Of a stretch of 64,000 nt of DNA, positions 21,320-39,972 are shown in pieces. Each line of letters starts with the position of its first letter. Positions within the stretch are counted from its first letter, which is position 1. The translations under genes and the position numbers were made by a program. The notes under the pieces are model-generated. The model did no database searches and was not told the origin of the DNA. It saw only the letters and a list, made by a program, of their open reading frames with translations. This DNA comes from Tetradesmus obliquus (taxonomy: Eukaryota > Chlorophyta > Chlorophyceae > Sphaeropleales > Scenedesmaceae), in contig CP126207.1 of the NCBI GenBank assembly GCA_030272155.1, positions 2,666,001 to 2,730,000 on the forward strand, written 5' to 3'.

Positions 21320-22235
21320 TGTGTGGGTGAGGCCTCAACAAATGAGGCAGTCGAAGGCGCTGTCAATTCAAGGAACCAAGCAGCCACTGGCTGAAGGGCA
21401 GGGTCTGGATGGGGAGATCACACGCCTGTTTGGCACCATCTGAGGTGTCTGCACATTGCCAGCTGGCCTGCAGGATTGGTGGGCACCGTACGGCTACCGT
21501 CATAGTATGCTGCAGCTTTGTGTTGAGGGCACTGATGTGGCTTCCGTGGTCGTTGAGGCCTCAACCAATGAGGCAGTCAACAAGACGCTGTCGATTTAAT
21601 GAACCAAGCACTGTTTGGGGCTGAGCCGCTGGCTGAAGGGCAGGGCCTGGCTGGGGAGGTCACGCGCCTGTTTGGCACCATCTGAGGCGTCTGCACATTG
21701 TTGCACGGTTGTCTGGGAAACGTACGGCTGTGGCTGTGGCGATGCATGGCTCAGCCACAGTGTGGCGACGCAGTGTGCGACAGGAGGCCGGCGCTGGCAG
21801 CATCAGCCGCGCTGATGTGGCAGCGGTGTGTATTGAGGCCCTGACCAATGCCAACGCCGCCAACAAGGCAATATCAATTCAAGGAGCTAAGCAGCCGCTG
21901 GCTGAAGGGCAGGGCCTGGAGTGGGGAGATCACACGCCTGTTTGGCACCATCTGAGGCGTCCGATGCCTATACGGAGTCCGTATGTTTGCTACAGTTGTT
22001 AGGTGGTGTACGGCTACTGGCATAGCATGCTACAGCCCTGTGTTGAGGCCGCTGATCATCAGCCACATGATGCGGCAGTGGTGCCGCCACACAGTGTGTG
22101 TTGAGGCACTGACTAATGCCGCAGCCGCCAACAAGGCAGTGTCGAATCATGGGGCGCGGCAGCCATTAGAGCAGGGGCAGGGCTTGAATGAAGAGATCAC
22201 GTGCCTGTTTGGCGCCATCTGCAGCTTGTCAGCTG
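21320..22235 (+). pseudogene. Four copies of the last exon beyond the stop codon
   Basis: Copies lie at about 21330-21445, 21535-21685, 21785-21955 and 22085-22225. Each repeats the VCVEALTN...GTKQPLAEGQGL...ITRLFGTI exon and often the 3' flank. Copy 4 is the most complete (EAGAGSISRADVAAVCIEAL) but has one extra base near GQGLEWG. In copy 5 the stop codon TGA is TGC. None has a CTG-CAG acceptor. Confidence 0.85.
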
Positions 22236-23116
22236 GGTCCGCTGGGCAGCGGTGTGTGATTATCTTGCTGTCATGGTTGCAGCCTGCCCGTGATCGGCTG
22301 TAATTGTAAATGGGTACTGTTCACAGCTGTTGAGTAACTTGGTTACAAGTCTAGTCAATTGGCCATAATCATCATGACGACGATGATCAACGAACACTAC
22401 AACACCAGTGGGACGCTGGTGGTCCAGTAGTGAACCAGGGTTCCTTGTTGCCACAATGCAAATAGTTGCGGGATACACAGTTTGAACATCTGCGGCACCC
22501 ACTAATTGGTAGTAGCCCCTTACCAAAGGGCCACTCACTGCAGGACGCCAGCAACAAACACGCAGGATGCAGCAGCACTGCAACCTCAGCTGCACGCAGA
22601 TGCAGCAGCACTGCAACCTTCAGCTGCACATGCATGTGTATACACAGTACAGCAAGACACACACGCTGCTGCTACACTGGCAGCATGTGTCCGTGTTGTG
22701 ACAACCAAAGAAAACAGTAAAGAACAGTCATCGTATTTCCAAAAAGATAGCAGGGTACCAGTTCCAGTCAAGTCAAGATGGGTCAGATACAAACAGTAAG
22801 TAGCAGGTGGTAGGGTCACAGTCTGTAGAGCAAGGTGTCACAACTTGTGAGACACACTCGAAGAACCAGCTGAGTTACGTCCAAACCTCCCAGCAAGCCA
22901 AACATCACTGTCAAGTGACGTCTACCACATAATAGCATAAAGGTACCTTGAGAACATGCAGGTACGTACAGTATGCTTGAAGGGTACACCACACAATGCA
23001 TGAACCGCAGCCCTTGCTAGCAAGCATTGCAGCACAGCCGGCTCACACAGCAGCCCAGACACATGCATACGCATCCACGTGGCGTGGGTTGTCAGCAAAA
23101 GCTGCACCAGAACACC
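22236..23116. other. Intergenic region between convergent genes
   Basis: Separates the plus-strand dehydrogenase copies from the 3' end of the minus-strand gene at 23117. A short direct repeat (GATGCAGCAGCACTGCAACCT at about 22567 and 22601) is the only structure seen. Confidence 0.4.
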
Positions 23117-25023
23117 TCAGCAGGTGCGCTGCTGGCGTGGTGTGCCAGCCTCACTGCCAGGCCTGCTGCCGCCAACATCACCCCCAGCAGCTGCACCCCT
23201 GCAGCTCCTGCTGCTGCTGCCGCCACCGCCAACAGCAGCACATGCCTGCACACTAGCGCCAGCACATCCCAGTGGCGAGGCCACTGCAGCAGCGGCAGCA
23301 ATAGCACTCGGCGCCGCAGCATGCCGCGGCGTGCCACGGCTGCTGTTGCTGCTGCTGCGCCGCGCGCGCGCGGTGCTGCTGCCGCTGCTGCTGCCGCCGC
23401 CGTGTGGGCACACGGCGGCCGCCGCCGCAGCTGCTGCTGCTGCGAGTGCTGCGGGGTCGCGCGGGGTGCTGCTGCCGCAGCCGCGAGCACTCATCGGAGG
23501 AGCAGGAGAAGCAGCAGCTCCCACACTGCCAGCAGCAACATTTGGTGCAGGACTTGCTGCTGCTGCTGCTGCATTGCTGCCCCACACAGGGATAGGCAGC
23601 CTTGGCACCCGCAGGCTGCTGAGGCCTGCTGCCTGATTGCTGCATGATGATGATGATGATGCGTCCTCAGCAGCAGCTGGCGGACCTGTTGCTGCTGCTG
23701 CTGCTCGGTGCACGGGCGCTGGCATCAGCTGCTGCTGCTGCTGCATTGCTGACATGCCGCCTGGTAGACTGTCATGGCTGCTCCTGCAGCTGCTGCTGCC
23801 AGTGCTGCCAGCAGCAGCACCAGCAGCGTTTGCGTGTGCTCCGCTGCTGGTGTTGTTGAAGTAGGCTGGCATCGCCTCCACAACTGTCAGCATGCGGTTC
23901 ATGCTGTCGATCATGTTGGGCTGCAGCAGCCTGCAGCAGCAGCAGCAGATACAGCAAAGACATGGCCACAGAGGATCAGCATTTGCAACAGCATGCGGTT
24001 CATGCTGTCAATCATGTTGGGCTGCAGCAGCCTGCAGCAGCAGCAGCAACACATGGCCACAGACAACCAGCATCAGCATCAGCATGCTGTTCATGCTGGT
24101 CGATCATGTTGGGTTGCAGCAGCCAGCGGGGCCAGCAGCAGCAGCAGCGGCAGCAGCAAGGAGATGGCCACAGAGAAAATCAGCATCAGCACAGGCGCAA
24201 ACAAATGTGGCAGGTGACTCAAGCAAACAGATGCTTGCCGCCACCCACCTTGACAGCATGGACGCGTATCCAGGGTTGTCCCGCAGCGCAGCAACCACCG
24301 CAGCAGCATCAGCATCACCCGCCCGCGCAACCGCTGTCTCCGGCAAGCAATGCTGCTCCTGCTCCTGCTGCTGCGCCCTAGTCAGCGGTGGCCCAGCAGC
24401 CAAGCCTGCTGCCAGGCCTGCTGCTGCTGCCGAAAGGCTTGCTGCCTTGCCAGGTGAGCCGCCGCTACCAGCAGCAGCAGCAGCAGCAGGAGCCCGGCTG
24501 CCCCCTCCGCGCCTGCTGCCGCCGCTGCTGCTGCTGCCGCCGCCGCTGCTGTGCCGCGCTGCCTTGACTGCGTCGTACTCTGACTTGATGCGCAGGATGG
24601 TGGCCCCTGCCTCCTCCAGCTCTGATTGAAGGGATGCTGACTTTGCGCGCTCAGCAGCAAGCTCCAGCCTGCAGCAGCAGAAGCAGCAGCAGTAGCGTCA
24701 GCGTGTGAGTGGGCATCAGACAGCAAGAGAACTGCCTTTCCTGCAGGCTTGGTAGGCTTTACCAACGTTACATTCATAACTGACTGACGAACGCAGCAGC
24801 AGCGCATCTGAGCGGCACCATGCATGCAACTGCCCGTGCTTGCGTCCTGAGTGAATCACAACACCACATGCATATACGTTAGCGCCGTAGCCTGCTGTAC
24901 AGTCACCCTCCACCCACCTGGCCTGCTCCAGCTGCTGCTGCAGCTGGCTGCGTGCTGCTGCCTGCCTGCCCAGGTCGCAGGCCTGCTCCGCAGACTGCAG
25001 CTTCAGCAGCACTAGGTCATTCT

Positions 25024-25056
<33 letters not shown>

Positions 25057-27107
25057 ACAGGCGCGTGAGCATAGCTTACATAGCATGTATAAGCGGCATT
25101 ATGGACATGCATGCAGCAAGCATCATGCAAAGATGGCTAGCTACATACCTTCAGAGACAGATGCGGTGCCCAGCTGCGTCGCGCACATCTTTCCATCACA
25201 TGATGCAACGGTGACAGTGCGCGCCAGACGCAACACACAACACATAACGCACAACACGCCTCTAACACCAAAGTATCGAGGGCTGACTACATACAAAACA
25301 CGGCAATTGCACGGCATGCAAAACCCCCACCTGCAGTGCCTGCAGCTCCGCCCGCGCAGCCTCCGCCTCCCCCGCCTGCTGCGCCGCTGCCACCAGCACA
25401 GCCTCAAACGCACCCAAACTGAAGCCCCCCCCCCTAACGATATGAAGTGCACTGAGCATCAAGCAGACATCAATTACCACAAAGTCTAACCCACTGCCTG
25501 GCAGGAAAGCACCCACTCATGTAACACCAAAGTATCACCGACTGACGTCTCAAACCCACACAAAGCCCAATGCCCTTTACCTGTAGTGCCTGCAGCTCCA
25601 CCCGCGCAGCCTCCGCCTCCCCTGCCTGCTGCGCCGCTGCCGCCAGCACAGCCTCAAACGCGCCCAAGCTGAAGCTGCAGCAGCCGGGCTGCAGCCCAGC
25701 CACCACCTGGACCACACCCTGCTGCTGCTGCTGCTGCTGCTGCTTGGTGTTATTCTTATCATTCGGCTGCAGCAGCTCCGGCAGCTGCGCAGGCTGCAGC
25801 GCAAAGTAGGTCAGGACCTTGGGATCTACCCCAAGAGTAGCAGCCAGCGCCAGCTGCAGCATCTCTGCTGGCGCGTCGGCACCACCACCACTGCTGCTGC
25901 TCTGCTGCTGCTCGGCTTGCTCACCGCCCTGATGCTGCTGCTGCTGGCTGCCGGACTTGCTGCTGGAGCGAGCGAGCTTGCTGCCGCTGCGGCGGTACTG
26001 CCCGCTGCCACCTGCTGCTGACACGCTGCCGCTGCCGAGCCTGCTGAAACCGGCAGCAGCAGCAGTAGCAGCCGGCGCTGGCTGCAGTGGCAGGTACACA
26101 TCCACTGCCGGCAGCAGCAGCTGCACCTGAACTAGCTGGTACTGCTCTGCACTAACCCCAGCTGGTGGATCCTGCAAGGCTGACACACCACCCGGCCAGC
26201 TGCCGCTGCCACTGCCAGTAGGGTGCAGCTTCAGCGGCTGGAGGTTTAGGGACAGTCCCAAACCGCCGGCGCCGGCGGAGCCTGAACCGCCGCTGCCCTT
26301 GTGTGGGCTGGCAGCTGGCGAGGCGCTGTTGTTGCTGAAGAGTGCTAAAGGGGGCGGCTTGCCCCTTGATGCTGCAGCGGACGAGGCATCATTTGCTGCT
26401 GCTGTTGTGAGGCCAGATAGGCCTCCTCCTGCAAGGTTAAGCGATGGGATGCCGTTGCGCTTGGGAGGTGCGGCCACACCTGCACCTGCACCTGAGTTGC
26501 CTCTGCTGTTGCTGCCGCCTGAGGAGGTCAGCCGCAGCTGCTGCAGCTTTGGCTGCTCCTGCTCTGCTGCTGCTGCTGCTGCTGCTAGCCCTGGCAGCCC
26601 CAGTCGCAGCTTACTTTGGGGCTGCTGCTGCTGCTGCTCTGCTGCTGCTGGGGGCGCTGGTGACAGGGGAGGCTTTGGGCTGCCGAACCCACTGGCTCCA
26701 TTACTGCTGTTGTTGTTGCTGTTGTTGGCAGCTATGCTTGACAGAGCCAGTGAGAAGCCACCACCGCCTTCCTGCTGTGCCGCAGAGAAGCGCCCACCCA
26801 GCTGCATCTTGCTGGGGCCTGCTTCAGCTGATGGCAAGGCGGACTGGCTTGCTGATGCTGAGTCAACAACGTCCAATCCTGCAGATGCAGGCGTACTGCT
26901 ATGCTCTCTGGATAGGCTGCGCTGCCTTGAGCTGCTCTGGCCCCTGCTGCTCCTGCTGCTGATGTTGCCTGCCCCGCCTGGCTCGCTGCTCGTCAGGGAG
27001 CGTGCAGAATACGCCCCGCTGACCTCTGAACACGATTCGTCCTCCATCACGAGCGGTATGTCGTCCAGTTCGCTGTCCCATGCGTCTGAGTCGCTGTCTT
27101 GCTCCAT
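23117..27107 (-). CDS. Acidic/low-complexity protein with coiled-coil, function unknown
   Basis: Four exons in phase: 27107-25581, 25021-24918, 24668-24249, 23930-23117; 954 aa, stop TGA. The start codon sits in ACCATGG (27105-27107), better than the in-frame ATG 36 bases upstream. N terminus MEQDSDSDAWDSELDDIPLV is acidic. A long Ser/Ala/Gly/Gln-rich part follows, then a more conserved-looking stretch ([53 protein letters not shown]). Exons 1-3 carry a coiled-coil-like region (GAFEAVLAAAAQQAGEAEAA; LVLLKLQSAEQACDL; LELAAERAKSASLQSELEEA). Exon 4 begins LLQPNMIDSMNRMLTVVEAM and ends in a Ser/Ala-rich tail. No signal peptide or catalytic motif is seen. It may be a scaffold or regulatory protein; I do not recognise a family. 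Confidence 0.65.
23975..24130 (-). pseudogene. Two copies of the NMIDSMNRML exon start
   Basis: Minus strand CTGCAGCCCAACATGATTGA (about 24005-24035) and GCAACCCAACATGATCGACC (about 24095-24120) repeat the start of exon 4 at 23930, each with a CTG/CAG acceptor-like sequence. The copies diverge after ATGAACCGCATGCTG or ATGAACAGCATGCTG. Confidence 0.75.
25330..25450 (-). pseudogene. Copy of exon 1 3' end with donor
   Basis: Minus strand GGGFSLGAFEAVLVAAAQQA followed by GEAEAARAELQALQ/GTGGGG. It repeats the 3' end of exon 1 (GAFEAVLAAAAQQAGEAEAA...LQALQ) with few changes and its own donor. As an extra exon its phase would be compatible only if a suitable acceptor exists; none is seen. Confidence 0.7.
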
Positions 27108-28650
27108 GGTGCTGCTTGCTGTGCTGTATGCTACTTTGTACACTGTCAGGACGTTGCAAGCATGGGATGCCTGATGAAATAGTTTTACATATATGTGGTG
27201 ATACTAGCAGCGTGCGTGGGCGACGTTCCGCTCGAGCGAAAGGACCGACACTGAACGCTTGCAGCAGGTCGTGTAGATGGCGTTGGTGTTGCTGAGACGT
27301 CTTTATAGGTTGCAATTATCAATAGTACCGCAGCAGCCGAAGGAAGGACGCACACCAACGCAGCTCGTTTCAAACAGCCTGTCAACGACAACGTGGCTTG
27401 CTTGCAGCATAACCTGCAAAAACATGCTGCTTGAAACGTATCTACGTTATGCACCGACTCTGCATTGGCATGACAAAAGGACAAAACAACACCTTGTTTG
27501 AACTTTCTGTCTTTGAGTGCAGTGGGAGCTCTGAAAGCCACGGGAGCTTACGTTTGCAGGATTTATTTGCTGTAAGTTTTGACTGAATAGCACTAAAGAC
27601 GCAGAACATATTTGAGCACAGCTGCTGGATAGGTGGGCTGTCAGCCTGAGCTGTACGCACCTTGCTTACAAGCTGTCAAGGCAGCTGGCAGCTGAGTGAG
27701 GTGGCTGATGCACCTGGCCTGTCCCATTTCATTGCGCTGTACCGTTTCATCGCGCTATTTGCATCAAGCCTGACGTATCAAGCACCATCAACAGCAATCC
27801 CCGCATGTGCAAGCAATCCCCGCATGCCATGCACAGTGTACACATGTGCAAGCTTACCCCGTTCTTGAATCATCAGCAACTCTGTCAGAACGGTCGATGT
27901 GAGCTTTGCTTGCATGTTTCGCATCCAATGCAGTCCGTGAGGACTCAGCGGATGTGTAAATTCGTTGTTATACATCAGCTGCACGGCTATACATGTGCAG
28001 AGTGCACTCCACATGGCAGGCAGGCAGCAGCCCAACTCATTTGACTCAGCATGTGCCAGCAGCACAAATATATTGAGGGTTGCCCCACACCATCACCAGC
28101 TAGTTACAAGTCTTAACCAATGAAAGTACTGCCACCCAGATCAACTAGTCACCCACGAACCCAACACCCACCTCACACCTCACGGCTGCTCTGCGATACA
28201 GATGGCATGCAGAGGCAGCGCGACACCTTGCACAGGTGCCAAATGACTGTGTCAGGCTCCGAAAGCTTGATGTGCTGCTGCTGCTGCTGCTGCTGCTGCT
28301 CTGGTAGCGGCGCTGCACAACACCTTGTGCAGGTGCTCTGCTGCTGCTGCTGCTGACTCAACATTGCTAAAGTACACCCACAAGTGCCCAGTACCGCTTC
28401 CATCACTTGGCCCCACTAATTCAACCACACCGCCAATGTTTGCCAACACTATAGTAATGCTCAACTTCCACCTGCGACATGATAACCGACAAGCCCCACA
28501 CAACACCACTCAGAAACTGTTCAACAAACGTCGTGTAACACAAATGCCACAGCCCAGCCACTGCCATGCTAACTGCCACGCCATGAACTTAATGACGCGA
28601 TTTCACTGCACTTCAACGGGTGCTATTGCAGCGCCTGAGATGTAACAGTG
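27108..28650. other. Intergenic region with a possible minus-strand exon
   Basis: Contains the promoter side of the 23-27-kb gene and the 3' flank of the gene ending at 28655. Two CTG runs (28272-28300 and 28340-28355) flank a minus-strand open stretch reading ANIGGVVELVGPSDGSGTG and HLWVYFSNVES (about 28360-28450), which could be an exon of an unseen gene but has no confirmed neighbours. Confidence 0.35.
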
Positions 28651-28654
28651 CGGT

Positions 28655-35931
<7,277 letters not shown>

Positions 35932-36459
35932 TTGGGCACCAAATTGCCCGATCAACGCTTCACTGTCTTGATATACGCAGTTTGCGTTTTTGGCGTTAAA
36001 TACAGCATACCGAAGCAGCGGCCTGCCAAATGTACCCCTTTCCCGCTATCTCTCCCGCTCAGCCGAGTGTTTGGTGATTGCCCGCACAGTCGACGCCTCT
36101 GACATTTTAAAAGAACGAATGTAGAGAATCAAGCTGTCTTTATGCGTCTTCGGCCACATCAAATGTATGTGCATAATATTAACATCTTCACCTGTCACAT
36201 CGGAGCTCGGGCTCTTTCACATCGCCGCTCATCAACATACTAATTCTTACGATCATCAATCCTGATTGTCTTTGTTTAAGTTTCGGAGGTGCTGGTGCCT
36301 ACACCAGCAGGTGACCCAAAGCAATCACTTACTTGCCTCGGTGCTTCATCTTTTCTGTGCATTCATCGCCACTACCACACTTGTGAACTTACATTTCACC
36401 GGGGGACGGCTGTGCTGTTGCCAGCAAGGACGTACAGCGCTCTCAACGCTCAACTGATC
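35932..36459. promoter_or_regulatory. Divergent promoter region
   Basis: The 528 bases between the ATG of the minus-strand secreted protein (35931) and the ATG of the plus-strand ketoacyl-CoA synthase (36460) are AT-richer and free of CTG runs. Both 5' untranslated regions and both core promoters must lie here if the starts are right. TATA-like AT stretches occur near 35990 and 36165-36180; no element can be assigned with certainty. Confidence 0.5.
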
Positions 36460-39032
36460 ATGCCTGGAGACGGGAAGGCCCTCAAAAGGGCCGTTAACTA
36501 TGTTATGTCGCATGCTGGGACGCTGGCGATGATTCCAGCATTGGGCTATGTTGCGGTGAGCGCACTCTGGGCTGCTTTCCGGCTTGGTGTGAACACACTG
36601 CATGGAGCACAGGCAGCATGGGCGCGTGCAAGCAGTGCACGTAGCATCTATAGAACGTCGAATTTTGAAAGGCACGGCAAAGTGCAGTCAGCATACGACT
36701 CAGCAGATGCAGCCCGGACTGCTCCCACCCTGCTGGGAGTTGCCGACATCACGAGCTGTTCGGGGCCTGCTGAACCTGTTTTTGTTATGCATCAAGCAAT
36801 AGAAGGTATCTAAAAGCAATTGGAATCCGCGACGTGCAGATGGCATGCAAAGAGCATACAGTTATGAAGCCCAGCGAGCATCACGGCAGGCTAGCACCCA
36901 GCAAGCAGAGCAGGTAGAGGCAGTAGCATTCAAAAATATTATTAAAAGCAATGTAGCCCAGCTGACTTGGCCTGGCCAGCTGCCAGCTGGCAAACCAGTC
37001 AACTCTGGAGTAATCTGCCAGGCTGGCAGCATGTGAACACAGCAGCACTGTTGCGGCATGCACAAGGCAGCTTCATGTGCAGCAGCCATGCACTGCTAAC
37101 GCGGCGCGCAGTGCACGTAGAGGTACAAGTTTCCTGCAAGCGTCAGCAGGTCTGCAACTGAGTTGTGACATTTGTGCTCAGCAGCGCTTGCAGGAACAGC
37201 GGTTGACTGTTCCTGCAAGCACGTGAAAGTGCTGTGGGCAGTTCATTTCACGTTCGATGTGGGGCATGTGCCACACTCTACCACACAACTGGCGGCCTTG
37301 GAAGCTGCTCTGCTTTGGTACTAATTTGGTACTAGCTCATACAAAGCCTAGGCATCCTATACGTCAGTCTGTACACACCCACCCCTTCAAAACATCTTCC
37401 AAGACGTCAAAGCTGATCTTCGACCCCGCCGCTGCTGCTGCTGCTGCCGCAGGGCAAGGTTGCTGAGCACAAGGAGCAGCTGCTGCAGGACCTGAATGCA
37501 GCCCTCAGCATGCTGCTGGACACGCCAATCAGGGAGATGCCAGTACAGCTGCTGCTGCAGGTAGGGGTTGCTCGCCGTCATGAGCTGCTTACTTTGTGTA
37601 GACATGCGCCACGTTTTGTTGTTTGCGGCAGCTGCGGTTGTGTGCAGGTGTGCCTGCGCTGCTGTGTAGCGTAGGGGTGTGCCTGAGCTTGTGGCGTGTG
37701 GTGCGAGAGCTGACTTTAAGTGCCTCGTCCACTGTACTGTGCTGGGGTTGGCGATCAAGGTTCATCTGTGGCGGAGATAACGCTCTTTCAACTGCAGCAG
37801 CCAGGCTGGGGGTTTGCGCTGCGACATGTGCTGCGCTGAACGTGCCACTGGCTTCTGGCGGCAACCGCAGCAACACGGTTTTGTGGCGCTGCGGCATGTG
37901 GTTTGGTGTGCCTCATCTAGCACTGTGCTGGGTGCGGCGATCAAGGCCAAGCTGTGCTTTTAGCAGCTTTCAGACTGCAGCAGTGAGAGGGGAGGTGGGG
38001 TGGCGCAGCAGGGACGGCTGTCGGCATTGATTGAGCGGCTGTAAGCTGTGACTGCTGCTGTCACAGTGCCAGCACCACACAGCCCGTCTGGTTGCTGCAG
38101 TTGAGATCGCTGTTGCTGCAAGCACAGCTGTCCTTGAATGTCTCATCGAGCGACATGCTGGGCGTGACAATCAAACTCCAGCCGTGCCAGTGATAGCGGT
38201 GTCCCAACTGCAATCACCAGACTAATGTTTGGTGGTGCTGTGGCATGTGGTTTCTTGCGCAGCAGGGACAGCTGTCAGCATACTTAGAGCAGCTGTATGT
38301 TGTGATTGCTGCCTTCACTGCGCCATCACCACAAAACCGCAGGTCTGGTTGCTGCAGTTGAGATCGCTGTTGCAAGCACAGCTGTCCTTGAACGTCTCAT
38401 CGAGCGACATGCTGGGCATGACAATCAAGGTCAAGCTGTGCTTGTAGCAGCATTCTGACTGCAGCAATAGGGCTGGGTGTGGTGGCGCTGCTGTCGCCAA
38501 AGTGCCTCTTGCTGTTGCCGGCTGTTGATGTGCTGTTGCCGGCTGTTGATGTGCTGTTGCTGGCTGTTGGTTTGGTTGGTTTTGTTGTTGCCAGCTGTTG
38601 GTTTGCTGCGGCTGGGTGTTGGGTGGATTTGGGTGCACTGTTGCCAACTGTTGTTCTGCTGTCGCTGGCTGTTGGATTGGTTCGGTTTTGTTGTTGCCAG
38701 CTGTTGGATTGCTGCGGCGGGGTCCGGCCATAGTGGCCGTGCGGCCGCCATCGAGTTTTGCATGCCTCGTGTGCCGTTGCTGCAGGCCTTATGCTGACAG
38801 TAGCTGTGCTAACTTCTTGCTGCCGCTGCTGCTGCTGCTGTTGCTGCTCTGCAGATGCTGGCTGCACTGGTGCTGGCGGTGGCAGTCCTGATGTGGTGAG
38901 TGCTGCGGCAGCAGTGTGGCAGCAGCAGCAGCAGCAGCGGTGTGATGGCTGCTGCAGTGCTGCGGTGGCAGTGTGACAGCAGCCAAATTCTTTATGCTAG
39001 TAGGCATGATGCCCATGCTGCTGTACAGGCGG

Positions 39033-39073
<41 letters not shown>

Positions 39074-39941
39074 CTGGTAGGCTTGTGTGAGCAGCCCCAG
39101 CAGAAAGTTTCTGCGTGCATCACCGCAAAGCCATTTGTGGCTGCGGCTGCATGCACTGCCGTGTCACGCTTGGCAAGAAGACCCACACAACAGCGTTGTT
39201 TGATGTTTCACGGAATGTAACTTGGGCTGCAGGTATGTGCGCAAGGCAGCAGCCAAGCCCAAGCCGGTTTACCTGCTGGATTTCGCCATGGCGCACCCGC
39301 CCGACACCTGGCGCTTCACCAAGGAGCGCTTCGTGCCGGCGAACAGCCTCAACACGGTGAGAGTTGTTACCTATGTTGCAAATAGCAACACATAACATGT
39401 TACACAACTGTCATTGTTGCTTGATGCGTGAGGGTGTTGGCGCACCCGCCTGACACCTGGCGCTTCACCAAGGTTGGTGATGATATATACAAGCATCTTC
39501 CTCGCCCTTCTCCGCTGTGCCTAAACCTACACACATGTTGCTTAATGTGTTATTTTTCTGTCACGTGTTACTTTTGCAGCGCTTTAACCCTGAGTCGCTG
39601 GACTTTTTGGGCAAGATGCTTGAGCGCAGCGGCCTGGGCAACGACACCTACACGCCGCCGTGGCTGGTGAACGAGCCGATTGTGATGGACATCGCGCATG
39701 CGAGGCTGGAGTTTGAGGTCACCTGCTTCACTGCAGTGCAGGAGCTGCTCAACAAGACAGGTGAGCTGGTGTTGAGGTTTATGTGAGGGGGTTGGCTTCA
39801 GGGAACCGTCTGCAGTGCTGGGTGACTAGGGGTGGGGAAAACTTGACGTGACCTGCTCTACTGCGGTGCAGGAGCTGTTGAACAAGACAGGTAAGAGGGT
39901 CCAGGGTTTGGTTCAATTTGTCAGCAGCGGCTGCTTCAGCC

Positions 39942-39972
<31 letters not shown>

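Noticed and set aside
26299-27174. 291-aa plus-strand frame opposite exon 1 of the coiled-coil gene
   Set aside because: The antisense of a low-complexity Ser/Ala exon; the minus frame has the better start context and a phase-consistent exon chain.
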